Below the pieces are notes generated by a model. The model worked only from the letters and a program-made list of their open reading frames with translations. It had not been told where the DNA came from and searched no databases. The position numbers and the translations under genes are program-made. From Blautia schinkii (lineage in GTDB: Bacteria > Bacillota > Clostridia > Lachnospirales > Lachnospiraceae), in contig NZ_JAAWUO010000003.1 of the NCBI RefSeq assembly GCF_013304825.1, forward strand, positions 124,001 through 188,000: DNA of 64,000 nt. Direction: 5' to 3'. This document shows, piece by piece, positions 16,484 to 25,453 of this stretch. How positions within the stretch are numbered: the stretch's first letter is position 1; each line of letters opens with the position of its first letter.

Positions 16484-18574
16484 ATGGACGTTTTCAGAAC
16501 AGACCGAATCAGAAATGTAGTCCTATTAGGTCATGGTGGCGCAGGCAAGACAACACTGGCTGAGGCAATGGCTTATCTGGCAGGTATGACCAGCAGACTC
16601 GGACGTGTTGAGGATGGCAATACTGTCAGCGATTATGACAAGGAAGAAATAAAGAGACATTTTTCCATCACAACTTCTTTGATTCCGGTACCATGGGATA
16701 AGATGAAAGTAAATGTGCTGGATACACCTGGATATTTCGATTTTGTGGGAGAAGTAGAGGAAGCAGTCAGTGCAGCAGATGCAGCGATCATCGTTGTTTC
16801 CGGTAAGGCCGGTGTTCAGGTAGGAACACAGAAGGCATGGAATCTCTGCGAGAAATATAAACTTCCGCGTATGATCTTTGTTACAGATATGGATGTGGAT
16901 GATGTCAGCTATCGTGAGGTCGTGGAAGAGCTGACAGAGCTGTATGGCAAGAGAATCGCTCCCCTTCATTTTCCGATCCGTGAGGACGGCAAGTTCGTAG
17001 GATATGTCAATGTTGTGAAACAGGCCGGAAGAAGATACATTGACAAGGCCGGCAAGGAAGAATGCCCGGTTCCTGATTACCTGACCGAATACCTGGAGAA
17101 ATACCATGAAACTCTGATGGAGTCTGTTGCAGAGACCAGCGAAGAATTTATGGATCGTTATTTTGAGGGAGATACATTCTCTGTAGCTGAGGTTTCCGCA
17201 GCTATTGCAACGAATGTACAGGATGGAAGTATTGTTCCTGTATGTATGGGATCACCTGTGAACCTTCGCGGCGTATCCAACCTTCTCGATGATATCTGCG
17301 GATACTTCCCGAGCCCGAGCGGACGTTCCTGTAACGGTATCGCACAGAAGACCAATGAGATCTTTGAAGCCAACTATGATTTTGCCAAGGCGAAATCTGC
17401 TTATGTATTTAAGACCATCGCTGATCCGTTCCTTGGTAAATATTCTCTGATCAAGGTATGCTCCGGTGTTCTGAAATCCGATGATACACTTCTTAATGTA
17501 GAGAAGGGAACAGAGGAGCGTGTAAATAAGCTTTATGTTATGGAAGGTTCCAAACCGATCGAAGTTCCGGAGCTTTTTGCAGGTGATATCGGTGCCATTG
17601 CCAAGCTTGGCAGCGTGCAGACAGGCGACAGCCTTGCAACTAAGGCGAACCCGATCCTTTATCCGAAGGCAGTTCTTTCCACACCATATACATATAAGAG
17701 ATTTAAGGCCGTAAAGAAGGGCGATGAAGATAAGATCGCTCAGTCACTTGCCAAGATGATGAGTGAGGACAATACTCTTAAGGTTGTCAATGACAGTGCC
17801 AACCGCCAGAGCCTGATTTACGGTATGGGCGACCAGCATCTTGACATCGTAGTAAGCAAGCTGAAAGAACGCTATAAAGTAGATGTTGAACTTTCCAAAC
17901 CGAAGGTTCCGTTCCGTGAAACGCTTCGTAAGAATTCGGATGTAGAAGGCAAACATAAGAAACAGTCCGGCGGACACGGACAGTACGGCCATGTTAAGAT
18001 GCGTTTTGAGCCGTCCGGTGATCTGGAAACTCCTTATGTATTTGAGCAGGTTGTTGTCGGCGGTGCAGTTCCGAAGAACTACTTCCCTGCAGTTGAGAAG
18101 GGACTTCAGGAATGTGTTCAGAAAGGACCTCTTGCTGCATATCCTGTAGTTGGCGTGAAGGCTACTCTTTATGATGGATCTTATCATCCGGTTGATTCTT
18201 CTGAGATGGCATTTAAGATGGCGACAATCCTTGCATTCAAGAAGGGCTTCATGGAAGCTTCTCCTGTACTTCTTGAGCCGATCATCTCCATGAAGGTGAT
18301 TGTTCCGGATAAATATACAGGTGATGTTATGGGCGATCTCAACAAGAGACGTGGCCGTGTTCTTGGAATGAATCCGGATCATGAAGGCAATACCATTATC
18401 GAGGCAGATGTTCCGTTGCTTGAGATCTATGGATATTCCACAGTGCTCCGTTCCATGACAGGCGGAAGCGGAGATTTCTCCTATGAGTTTGCACGTTATG
18501 AGCAGGCTCCGAATGATATTCAGGAGAAAGAGATCGCAGCACGTGCAAGCAAGGTTGAGGGAGCTGACGAATAA
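16484..18574 (+). CDS. Elongation factor G paralogue (EF-G2-like translational GTPase)
   Basis: A 696-residue protein with the full five-domain EF-G layout. The P-loop GHGGAGKT (16-23) and switch motif DTPGYFDF (80-87) are present; the C-terminal domains contain RETLRKNSDVEGKHKKQSGGHGQYGHV and SFxxVDSSEMAFKMA-type segments. The start MDVFRTDRIRN follows GGAGG; the longer frame has no ribosome-binding site. The base-specificity motif, NKxD in canonical EF-G, reads TDMD (134-137), and the P-loop differs from AHVDAGKTT. That marks it as the divergent second EF-G of Clostridia rather than the main translocase. It stands alone, not beside rpsL/rpsG/tuf. Confidence 0.9.
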   Translation: MDVFRTDRIRNVVLLGHGGAGKTTLAEAMAYLAGMTSRLGRVEDGNTVSDYDKEEIKRHFSITTSLIPVPWDKMKVNVLDTPGYFDFVGEVEEAVSAADAAIIVVSGKAGVQVGTQKAWNLCEKYKLPRMIFVTDMDVDDVSYREVVEELTELYGKRIAPLHFPIREDGKFVGYVNVVKQAGRRYIDKAGKEECPVPDYLTEYLEKYHETLMESVAETSEEFMDRYFEGDTFSVAEVSAAIATNVQDGSIVPVCMGSPVNLRGVSNLLDDICGYFPSPSGRSCNGIAQKTNEIFEANYDFAKAKSAYVFKTIADPFLGKYSLIKVCSGVLKSDDTLLNVEKGTEERVNKLYVMEGSKPIEVPELFAGDIGAIAKLGSVQTGDSLATKANPILYPKAVLSTPYTYKRFKAVKKGDEDKIAQSLAKMMSEDNTLKVVNDSANRQSLIYGMGDQHLDIVVSKLKERYKVDVELSKPKVPFRETLRKNSDVEGKHKKQSGGHGQYGHVKMRFEPSGDLETPYVFEQVVVGGAVPKNYFPAVEKGLQECVQKGPLAAYPVVGVKATLYDGSYHPVDSSEMAFKMATILAFKKGFMEASPVLLEPIISMKVIVPDKYTGDVMGDLNKRRGRVLGMNPDHEGNTIIEADVPLLEIYGYSTVLRSMTGGSGDFSYEFARYEQAPNDIQEKEIAARASKVEGADE

Positions 18575-18617
18575 GAAGGTATACAAGAATATCTTATGAG
18601 GGTAGGATATAGAGTTG

Positions 18618-18649
18618 ACAGGCTGCAGCATTTGCTGTAGCCTGTTTTT
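18618..18649 (+). terminator. Terminator after the EF-G paralogue
   Basis: ACAGGCTGCAGC folds back on GCTGTAGCCTGT with a short loop, then five T. Confidence 0.85.
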
Positions 18650-18686
18650 AACTGAATATATTAAAAGAAAGAGAGAGGATAAAATA

Positions 18687-18857
18687 ATGCTGGTATGTGA
18701 TTATATCGTAAAACAGATTGACGGAGATTACGCTCATCTTCAGCGCGTGGATCAGACGGAAGAAGAATTGAAGGTCGTTGCAAGAGCACTGCTTCCTGCA
18801 GAGATCTATGAGGGCTGTGAGCTTCATTATGAGCTGATGCAGTATTCAATGAAATGA
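18687..18857 (+). CDS. Small protein, DUF3006-like
   Basis: A 56-residue protein starting MLVCDYIVKQIDGDYAHLQR. The pattern of short beta-strands with GDYA, a central RALLP and EGCELHYE resembles DUF3006-type small domains (IVDRIEGDYAVLE...LP...EGD). ATG 18687 is preceded by GAGAGGA. Its stop overlaps the start of the LacI-type regulator (ATGA), so the two are translationally coupled. Function unknown; homology is suggested by eye only. Confidence 0.7.
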   Translation: MLVCDYIVKQIDGDYAHLQRVDQTEEELKVVARALLPAEIYEGCELHYELMQYSMK

Positions 18858-19861
18858 TAAGGCTGCAGGATATCGCGGATATGGCAGGGGTCAGTCGTAC
18901 AACCGTATCCAATGTGATAAATGGAAATACAAAACGGGTTTCGCAGAGTACCATTGACCGGATCACAGCGATCCTGAAGGAGCAGAATTATGTTCCTCAC
19001 ATGGGATCTGTGATGCTTTCCGGACATGGATCAAGGATCATAGGAGTAGTTCTCGGTTTTTCTTTTATCCATGGCATGCAGTCTCTGCAGGATTCATTTG
19101 TGGGAGAGATCACCGGAACGCTGCAGGTGGAAGCGGAGAACAGAGGCTACTACATCATGCTCATTGGCGGGGAAAAGATCGATAATGTGGTAGATATGGC
19201 ATCCCGCTGGAATGTAGAAGGCCTCATCATTATAGGATATAACGAAGAACAGTATCACCGGCTTTCCAGAAAGCTGAATAAAAAGATGGTATTGATCGAT
19301 GCCTATCCGAAAGGCGGATATAGCTTTCAAAATGTAGGAGTAGATGATTATTCCGGAGGATATCAGATCGGGGAATATCTGTATTCCTGTGGATACCACC
19401 GGGCGCTTTTTATTGCGGAGACAGAAGAGGACAGTGATTATGCCAGGTGGCTTGGATTTAAACAGGCAATGGAAAGAAATGGCGGCTTCTGCAGTCGTTC
19501 CCGTTATGTGGTGGTTCCCCAGGAACCCCGGCGCAGACTGAAAAAATATGAAGAGCTGCTACCACATTTTCTGGAGACAAAGGCACTGGCATTTTCTTCT
19601 GATTACACAGCTGTGGAAGCTATCAATTATTTTACAGACAGGGGAATCAGGATTCCGGATCAGATTTCCATTACCGGCTTTGATGATAATTTTTATGCGC
19701 AGATCGTCAGGCCAAAGCTGACCACCATTCATCAGGATGTTCATCAGAAAGCAGTTCTTGCCTTACGGAAGCTGCTTCTTATGGCAGAGGGAAAGGAACC
19801 TGCCAAAAAAAATGTAAAAAGCCCTGTCTGGCTTGTAAAGAGAGATTCTGTAAAAGAGTAG
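18854..19861 (+). CDS. LacI-family transcriptional regulator
   Basis: A 335-residue regulator. The N-terminal helix-turn-helix and hinge (IRLQDIADMAGVSRTTVSNVING, residues 2-24) are textbook LacI. The remainder is a periplasmic-binding-protein-like effector domain ending in the family SITGFDD...LTTIHQDVHQKAVLALRKLL stretch. The start overlaps the preceding small gene by four bases. It lies directly upstream of two alpha-glucosidase genes, so it likely responds to an alpha-glucoside; a candidate operator with the central CG typical of the family sits at 19997-20010. Confidence 0.92.
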   Translation: MIRLQDIADMAGVSRTTVSNVINGNTKRVSQSTIDRITAILKEQNYVPHMGSVMLSGHGSRIIGVVLGFSFIHGMQSLQDSFVGEITGTLQVEAENRGYYIMLIGGEKIDNVVDMASRWNVEGLIIIGYNEEQYHRLSRKLNKKMVLIDAYPKGGYSFQNVGVDDYSGGYQIGEYLYSCGYHRALFIAETEEDSDYARWLGFKQAMERNGGFCSRSRYVVVPQEPRRRLKKYEELLPHFLETKALAFSSDYTAVEAINYFTDRGIRIPDQISITGFDDNFYAQIVRPKLTTIHQDVHQKAVLALRKLLLMAEGKEPAKKNVKSPVWLVKRDSVKE

Positions 19862-19878
19862 CAGGATCTCTTTTTTTA
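19840..19878 (+). terminator. Possible terminator of the LacI-type gene
   Basis: AGAGAT (19841-19846, still inside the coding region) pairs with ATCTCT (19866-19871), followed by a seven-T run. The stem is short. Confidence 0.5.
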
Positions 19879-19996
19879 TTTTGTGACGACTTTTCCTGGG
19901 ACATCATCGGGATACGATGGAAATTCTTTCACCGGACAGTAGTGACTTATTGTTAAAACTGCATAAAAAAAACAGAAAATTTTGGCAGAAATTTAA

Positions 19997-20010
19997 GTTT
20001 CACGAGAAAC
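19997..20010. promoter_or_regulatory. Candidate LacI-type operator upstream of the alpha-glucosidase genes
   Basis: GTTTC-ACGA-GAAAC: 5-bp arms with a central CG step, the geometry LacI-family proteins recognise. It lies just upstream of the proposed -35. Confidence 0.5.
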
Positions 20011-20013
20011 CTG

Positions 20014-20042
20014 TTGATTTTAAAGGGCGGATAGGATATGCT
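20014..20042 (+). promoter_or_regulatory. Possible promoter of the GH13-GH31 genes
   Basis: TTGATT, 17 bp, TATGCT. Acceptable but not strong. Confidence 0.4.
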
Positions 20043-20080
20043 GATTTCAGAATCAAACAGAAAAAAGGAGGCCGTTTACC

Positions 20081-21757
20081 ATGAAAAAAAACTGGTGGAA
20101 AGAAAGCGTGGTATATCAGATTTATCCGAGAAGTTTTAAGGACAGCAACGGAGACGGAATTGGTGATATTCCCGGAATTATAGAAAAACTGGACTATCTG
20201 AAGGAGCTGGGAGTAAATGTTCTCTGGATCTCACCCATGCTGGAATCCCCGCAGGATGACAATGGATATGATATTTCCGATTACCGCAGGATCTATAATG
20301 AATATGGAACCATGGAGGATTATGAAAAGCTTCTTGAGGAAGCACATAAACGTGGTATTAAGATCCTCATGGATCTGGTTGTAAACCATACTTCCGATGA
20401 ACACAACTGGTTTATTGAAAGCAGGAAATCCAAAGATAATCCTTACAGGGATTACTATATCTGGCGGAATCCGGTCAATGGAAAAGAACCAAATAACTGG
20501 GGAAGCGTATTTGGAGGACCTGCATGGGAGTATGATCCTCAGACAGAGATGTATTATCTTCACCTGTTTTCCAGAAAACAGCCGGATCTGAACTGGGAAA
20601 ACGAAAAGGTCCGTCAGGAAGTTTACGATATGATGAATTTCTGGTGTGAAAAAGGAATCGATGGTTTCCGAATGGACGTGATCAGCATGATCTCCAAGGA
20701 TCAGTCATATCCGGATGGAGAAATGAACGGAGGATTATACGGTGATTTCGGTCCTTACTGCGTCCATGGCCCGAGGATCCACGAGTTTCTCCAGGAAATG
20801 AACAGAGAGGTTTTATCCAGATATGATGTGATGACAGTTGGAGAAACCTCCGGTGTGACTATCGAAGAGGCACAGAAATATGCAGGTGAGGACAGGAATG
20901 AGCTGAACATGGTGTTTCAGTTTGAGCATGTAGAGGACCAGGGATCAGACCATGGTAAATGGACTACCGAGAAATACGATTTCCGGGAATTTAAAAAGGT
21001 TATGATCAAATGGCAGGAAGAGCTTGCGGGAAAAGCATGGAACAGTCTGTTTCTTGGAAATCATGATCAGCCAAGAAGTGTTTCCAGATTTGGAAATGAT
21101 AATCCTGCATACAGGGAAACTTCAGCCAAAATGCTGGCCACCTGCCTTCATATGATGCAGGGAACTCCTTATGTTTATCAGGGAGAAGAGCTTGGAATGA
21201 CCAACGCTTATTTTACAGAGCTTAAGGATTACCGGGATATCGAGAGCATTCAGTATTTCCATGAATATACAGAAGCCGGTATTTATACACCGGAATACAT
21301 GATGAAGTGCCTGATGCTGAGAGGGCGTGACAATGCCAGAACACCGATGCAGTGGGAGGATTCCCATCAGGCTGGCTTTACTGAGGGAACACCATGGATC
21401 AGGGTAAACTCTAATTATAAGGAGATCAATGCTAAGCAGCAGCTTTCAGATCCTGATTCTATTTTCCATTATTATCAGAAGCTGATCCGTTTAAGAAAAG
21501 AAAAACCAGTGATCGTTTACGGCGCTTTTGAGGCACTTTACAGAGATCATGATCAGATTTTTGCGTATACCAGAACACTTGAAGGAGAGAAACTTCTTAC
21601 AGTCTGCAATTTCAGCGAACATGTGGCAGAAATGGAAATTCCGGAAGAATTTCAGAAAAAAGCAGAATGTCTGATCACAAATCTTGGAAGAAAGGATTTT
21701 GGAAAGAAAGTGATCATGAAACCTTATGAGGCATTTGTTCTTTACAGAAATCTGTAA
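20081..21757 (+). CDS. GH13 oligo-1,6-glucosidase (isomaltase type)
   Basis: A 558-residue cytoplasmic alpha-glucosidase with no signal peptide. Conserved regions are in order: MDLVVNHTSDEH (I), GFRMDVI with nucleophile D199 (II), TVGETSG with acid/base E255 (III), LGNHDQPR with D329 (IV). The residue after the nucleophile is Val (V200). In this subfamily Val here goes with alpha-1,6 specificity, while Thr goes with maltose-type alpha-1,4 enzymes. It likely releases glucose from isomaltose or isomalto-oligosaccharides, working with the GH31 enzyme 16 nt downstream. AAAAGGAGG precedes ATG 20081. Confidence 0.93.
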   Translation: MKKNWWKESVVYQIYPRSFKDSNGDGIGDIPGIIEKLDYLKELGVNVLWISPMLESPQDDNGYDISDYRRIYNEYGTMEDYEKLLEEAHKRGIKILMDLVVNHTSDEHNWFIESRKSKDNPYRDYYIWRNPVNGKEPNNWGSVFGGPAWEYDPQTEMYYLHLFSRKQPDLNWENEKVRQEVYDMMNFWCEKGIDGFRMDVISMISKDQSYPDGEMNGGLYGDFGPYCVHGPRIHEFLQEMNREVLSRYDVMTVGETSGVTIEEAQKYAGEDRNELNMVFQFEHVEDQGSDHGKWTTEKYDFREFKKVMIKWQEELAGKAWNSLFLGNHDQPRSVSRFGNDNPAYRETSAKMLATCLHMMQGTPYVYQGEELGMTNAYFTELKDYRDIESIQYFHEYTEAGIYTPEYMMKCLMLRGRDNARTPMQWEDSHQAGFTEGTPWIRVNSNYKEINAKQQLSDPDSIFHYYQKLIRLRKEKPVIVYGAFEALYRDHDQIFAYTRTLEGEKLLTVCNFSEHVAEMEIPEEFQKKAECLITNLGRKDFGKKVIMKPYEAFVLYRNL

Positions 21758-21772
21758 CAGGGAGAGGGGAAA

Positions 21773-23764
21773 ATGATAAAAAAATATGTATATGGAGAGC
21801 CCTTTGAGACTGAGGCACTGACAGAAAACATTGAGACAGAAGAGGGAAAACCAGGGTATGGAGAAATCTGTGCAGAAGATGGCTTTTCTTTTACTTATAT
21901 CATGGATGAAGAGGATATCGTTTATGGACTGGGAGAATCCAACCGTGGCATCAACAAGAGGGGATTCATTTACACCAGTAACTGTACCGATGATCCGGAG
22001 CATACAGAGGATAAACATTCCCTGTATGGTGCACATAATCTTATCATTGTGTCAGGAAAAGAAACCTTTGGAATGTTCTTCGACTATCCGGCAGCGATCA
22101 CCTTTGACATTGGCTATACCAGAATGGATACCATGAAGGTAACCTGCGAAAATGCAGACCTGAAGCTTTATGTGATCGAGGGAGAGAGTCCCTATGATAT
22201 TGTAAAGCAGTTCCGTCATGTGATCGGAAGAAGCTATATCCCGCCGAAATTTGCCTTTGGCTTTGGACAGAGCAGATGGGGCTATACTACAAAAGAAGAT
22301 TTCAGGAAGGTTGCAGCCGGGTATCGTGAAAATCATATTCCTATTGATATGATCTATATGGATATCGATTATATGCAGTCTTATAAGGACTTTACATTAA
22401 ACGAAGAGAATTTTCAGGATTTTCCGGAGTTTGTGAAGGAACTGAAGGATCAGGATATCCGTCTGATTCCTATCATTGATGCCGGTGTCAAGGTAGAGCC
22501 GGGATACGATGTTTATGAGGAGGGTGTTAAAAACCGTTATTTCTGCCAGAGAGAGGACGGCAGTGATTTTGTGGCTGCTGTATGGCCGGGAGATACCCAT
22601 TTTCCGGATGTGCTGAACAAAGATGCCAGAAAGTGGTTCGGTGATAAATACCGTTTCCTGATCGAAAAAGGAATCGATGGTTTCTGGAATGATATGAACG
22701 AGCCGGCGATCTTCTATTCCACAGAGGGAATGAAAGAGGTTAAAGAGCTTGCCGGGGAATTTGCAAAAGATACGGAGGGAAAGATCCATATCTGGAAGAT
22801 GCAGGATGCGCTTCGCAATGCTGCAAATAATCCGGAAGATTATAGGAGATTTTATCATAATGTAGATGGCAAAAAGATCCGCCATGACAAAGTCCATAAC
22901 CTGTTTGGCTATAATATGACCAGAGCAGCAGGAGAGGCTTTTGAACGGATCGATCCGGAAAAACGTTTTCTGATGTTTTCCAGATCATCCTATATTGGTA
23001 TGCATCGTTACGGTGGAATCTGGACCGGCGATAATAAATCCTGGTGGGCTCATATCCTTCTGAACCTGAAGATGATGCCATCTCTGAATATGTGTGGTTT
23101 CCTGTATGCAGGAGCAGATCTGGGTGGATTTGGCGCAGATACTACAAGAGAGCTGCTGCTTCGTTTCCTTGCACTTGGAGTATTTACACCGCTGATGCGT
23201 GATCATACAGCGATCGGTACCAGGGAGCAGGAATGCTATCAGTTTGAAAATGTGGAAGATTTCCGTCATGTGATCGGTGTAAGATATCGTCTTGTTCCAT
23301 ATCTTTACAGTGAGTATATGAAGGCTGCACTGAACGATGATATGTATTTCCGGCCAATGGGCTTTGTTTATCCGGAGGATAAGATTGCCGTACATGTGGA
23401 GGATCAGCTGCTGCTTGGAAATGAGATCATGATCGCTCCGGTTTATGAGCAGAATGCAAGAGGTCGTTATGTATATCTTCCGGAGGAGATGAAGTTTGTG
23501 AAATTCCTTCCGGACGGAACTATTGCGGAGGAGATCCTGGAAAAAGGTGTACATTATGTGGAAGTGGCGCTGAATGAGATCCCACTGTTTATCAGGAAGG
23601 GAAAATGTATTCCTGTTGCAGAAGCTGCGGAATGTGTGGCAGCTCTTGATACAGAAAATATGCAGCTTCTCGGATATGAAGGCGCGGAGTATACCTTATA
23701 TGAGGACGATGGGGTTCATAAGGATTATGACAGAGAAGATAATTACCGTGTCCTGAAAAAATAA
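21773..23764 (+). CDS. GH31 alpha-glucosidase
   Basis: A 663-residue GH31 enzyme. The nucleophile is D307 in GFWNDMNEP and the acid/base is D420 in IWTGDNKSWW; the YMDIDYM motif (about 194-201) helps form the sugar pocket. There is no signal peptide, so it acts on imported oligosaccharides. It starts 16 nt after the GH13 stop behind GGGAGAGGGG, and the two are surely one transcript. No sugar transporter is next to them. Confidence 0.93.
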   Translation: MIKKYVYGEPFETEALTENIETEEGKPGYGEICAEDGFSFTYIMDEEDIVYGLGESNRGINKRGFIYTSNCTDDPEHTEDKHSLYGAHNLIIVSGKETFGMFFDYPAAITFDIGYTRMDTMKVTCENADLKLYVIEGESPYDIVKQFRHVIGRSYIPPKFAFGFGQSRWGYTTKEDFRKVAAGYRENHIPIDMIYMDIDYMQSYKDFTLNEENFQDFPEFVKELKDQDIRLIPIIDAGVKVEPGYDVYEEGVKNRYFCQREDGSDFVAAVWPGDTHFPDVLNKDARKWFGDKYRFLIEKGIDGFWNDMNEPAIFYSTEGMKEVKELAGEFAKDTEGKIHIWKMQDALRNAANNPEDYRRFYHNVDGKKIRHDKVHNLFGYNMTRAAGEAFERIDPEKRFLMFSRSSYIGMHRYGGIWTGDNKSWWAHILLNLKMMPSLNMCGFLYAGADLGGFGADTTRELLLRFLALGVFTPLMRDHTAIGTREQECYQFENVEDFRHVIGVRYRLVPYLYSEYMKAALNDDMYFRPMGFVYPEDKIAVHVEDQLLLGNEIMIAPVYEQNARGRYVYLPEEMKFVKFLPDGTIAEEILEKGVHYVEVALNEIPLFIRKGKCIPVAEAAECVAALDTENMQLLGYEGAEYTLYEDDGVHKDYDREDNYRVLKK

Positions 23765-23840
23765 AATAAAAATTTCTGTGTAACATCATTTACGTTAAAC
23801 AGTATAAAAAATACAGGATGTGAACAGTTGATAAAAAATA

Positions 23841-23893
23841 AAGCCGTAAGTATATGTGAAAGTTTCTTAAACATATATCTTACGGCTTTTTTG
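23841..23893. terminator. Bidirectional terminator after the GH31 gene
   Basis: AAGCCGTAAG (23841-23850) with CTTACGGCTT (23879-23888) plus further AT pairing inside; six T follow on the + strand. Confidence 0.88.
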
Positions 23894-23901
23894 CTATTAT
23901 T

Positions 23902-23929
23902 ACTTTACATAATATATTTTATGTAAAGT
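23902..23929. repeat. 11-bp perfect inverted repeat in a convergent gap
   Basis: ACTTTACATAA and TTATGTAAAGT separated by 6 bp. It follows the terminator and lies 44 bp past the symporter stop; it may be a weak terminator for that gene or a binding site. Confidence 0.5.
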
Positions 23930-23972
23930 AGTCCTGCATTATGTATAAATAATACTTCAGGCAGATCTGTTT

Positions 23973-25202
23973 TTATACTTCTTCCTCAACCCTGATAACG
24001 TTTTTCAGTACAGAGCAGCAGGCCATATCACCGATAACATTGACACAGGTAGCACCCATATCACACAGGGTATTGATACTGATATAAACACCGAGAACTC
24101 CGGCTGGAAGTCCGGCCATAGTTGCCAGTGCTGCGAAGGATGCGATAGCACCGCCTGGAACACCAGGAGTACCAACGGAAAGCAGTACGTTTGCAAGAAG
24201 GATAATGATCATAAGAGAAATACTTACATGGATCCCACAGGCATTTGCAAAGAACATGATCATAAAGGACATCAGGATAGATACTGCATCCATGTTAACG
24301 GTAGCACCAAGAGGAATGGCGATGCTGGTGATCTGGTTGGATACCCCCATCTCTTCTTCCATACACTGTTTACTTAATGGAATGGTGGCGGAGCTTGAGC
24401 AGGTTCCGAAAGCATTAAGTGCTGCAGGCAGGATTGCTTTCAGGAATTTCAGCGGACTCTGTTTGCCGATCAGCTTTACAGAGAGACCGTACACTACAAT
24501 AGCGAAGCCAAAGAATGCCACATACAGAATGACAAGCTGTGTTGCAAGGGAAATGATAGTCTCAGTTCCGTTGGCTTCCACAACCGGTACGATGGTACAG
24601 AAAACACCGATGGGTGTAAAGTACATGATAGTTGTGATGATCTTCAGGCATACTTCATTGATGGAGTCAATCAGATTCAGGAATGGAGTTCCTTTTTCAC
24701 CAACTGCGATCAGTGTGAAACCGATGATCAGGGCAAATACCAGAACCTGGAGCATGTTTCCGTCGGCAAATGCAGCGATTGGGTTGGATGGGATCAGGTT
24801 TTTCAGGGTATCGAGAATACTGCTCATTTCTGTAGCCTGAATGTCAGCCGTTGCCATTTCGAATTTTACGCCCTCACCGAGGTGGATCAGTCTTGGAATG
24901 ATCAGTCCGCACAGGCTGGCAAGTGCTGTTGTGCAGAGAAAATAGATCATGGATGCGGCAGTGATCTTGCCGGTAGTACGTGCATTTCCGATGGAACAGA
25001 TTCCAATGACAATGGAACAGAAGACCATGGGAAAGATCATCATGTTCAGGGCATTCATGTAGATACTTCCGATCAGACTGGTCACGGTAAGAACCGGTTC
25101 AAACCGTCCGGCCAGAAAAAGTCCTGTGAGAATACCCAGGATTAGTCCTGTAAAGATCGCACCGGTAATATGCTTCCGGTACCAGGAATAAAAAGATTTC
25201 AT
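23973..25202 (-). CDS. Dicarboxylate/amino acid:cation symporter (DAACS family)
   Basis: A 409-residue membrane protein of the GltP/DctA family, which imports glutamate, aspartate or C4-dicarboxylates with Na+ or H+. Family signatures are visible: the helical hairpin region AFGTCSSSATIPLSKQCMEE, the NMDAVSILMSFMIMFFAN (NMDGT-like) helix, and LLANVLLSVGTPGVPGGAI. About eight hydrophobic segments plus two re-entrant loops are expected. GGAGGG precedes the ATG. Single-gene transcript with its own promoter. The exact substrate cannot be told. Confidence 0.92.
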   Translation of the reverse strand: MKSFYSWYRKHITGAIFTGLILGILTGLFLAGRFEPVLTVTSLIGSIYMNALNMMIFPMVFCSIVIGICSIGNARTTGKITAASMIYFLCTTALASLCGLIIPRLIHLGEGVKFEMATADIQATEMSSILDTLKNLIPSNPIAAFADGNMLQVLVFALIIGFTLIAVGEKGTPFLNLIDSINEVCLKIITTIMYFTPIGVFCTIVPVVEANGTETIISLATQLVILYVAFFGFAIVVYGLSVKLIGKQSPLKFLKAILPAALNAFGTCSSSATIPLSKQCMEEEMGVSNQITSIAIPLGATVNMDAVSILMSFMIMFFANACGIHVSISLMIIILLANVLLSVGTPGVPGGAIASFAALATMAGLPAGVLGVYISINTLCDMGATCVNVIGDMACCSVLKNVIRVEEEV

Positions 25203-25266
25203 TTATGCGTTCCCTCCTAAGAAAAATATGTATGATATGTATAATATAGGAAAATACATGCAGGAA

Positions 25267-25295
25267 ATTATACCACGTGAAAAAAGAAGCGTCAA
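25267..25295 (-). promoter_or_regulatory. Sigma-A promoter of the symporter gene
   Basis: On the minus strand TTGACG, 17 bp, TATAAT. Confidence 0.8.
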
Positions 25296-25361
25296 TAAAA
25301 CAGGTCAGGATCGTCGGTTTACGCATATTTCGACGGAAAAGGGCTGTTTTTGGATTTCTGT

Positions 25362-25390
25362 TTGACAAATACAGCATAAGTAGTTAAAAT
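25362..25390 (+). promoter_or_regulatory. Sigma-A promoter of leuS
   Basis: TTGACA, 17 bp, TAAAAT. The leader is only about 60 nt, too short for a T-box, and no T-box core is seen. Confidence 0.8.
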
Positions 25391-25453
25391 TAAAAGCAGT
25401 GTGTGAAAGCATTAAAGTATTAATACTGAGTAATTTGTCAGGAGGAATAAAAA

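Noticed and set aside
25203-25453. T-box or riboswitch before leuS
   Set aside because: The strong promoter at 25362 leaves a ~60-nt leader, and no T-box conserved core is present.
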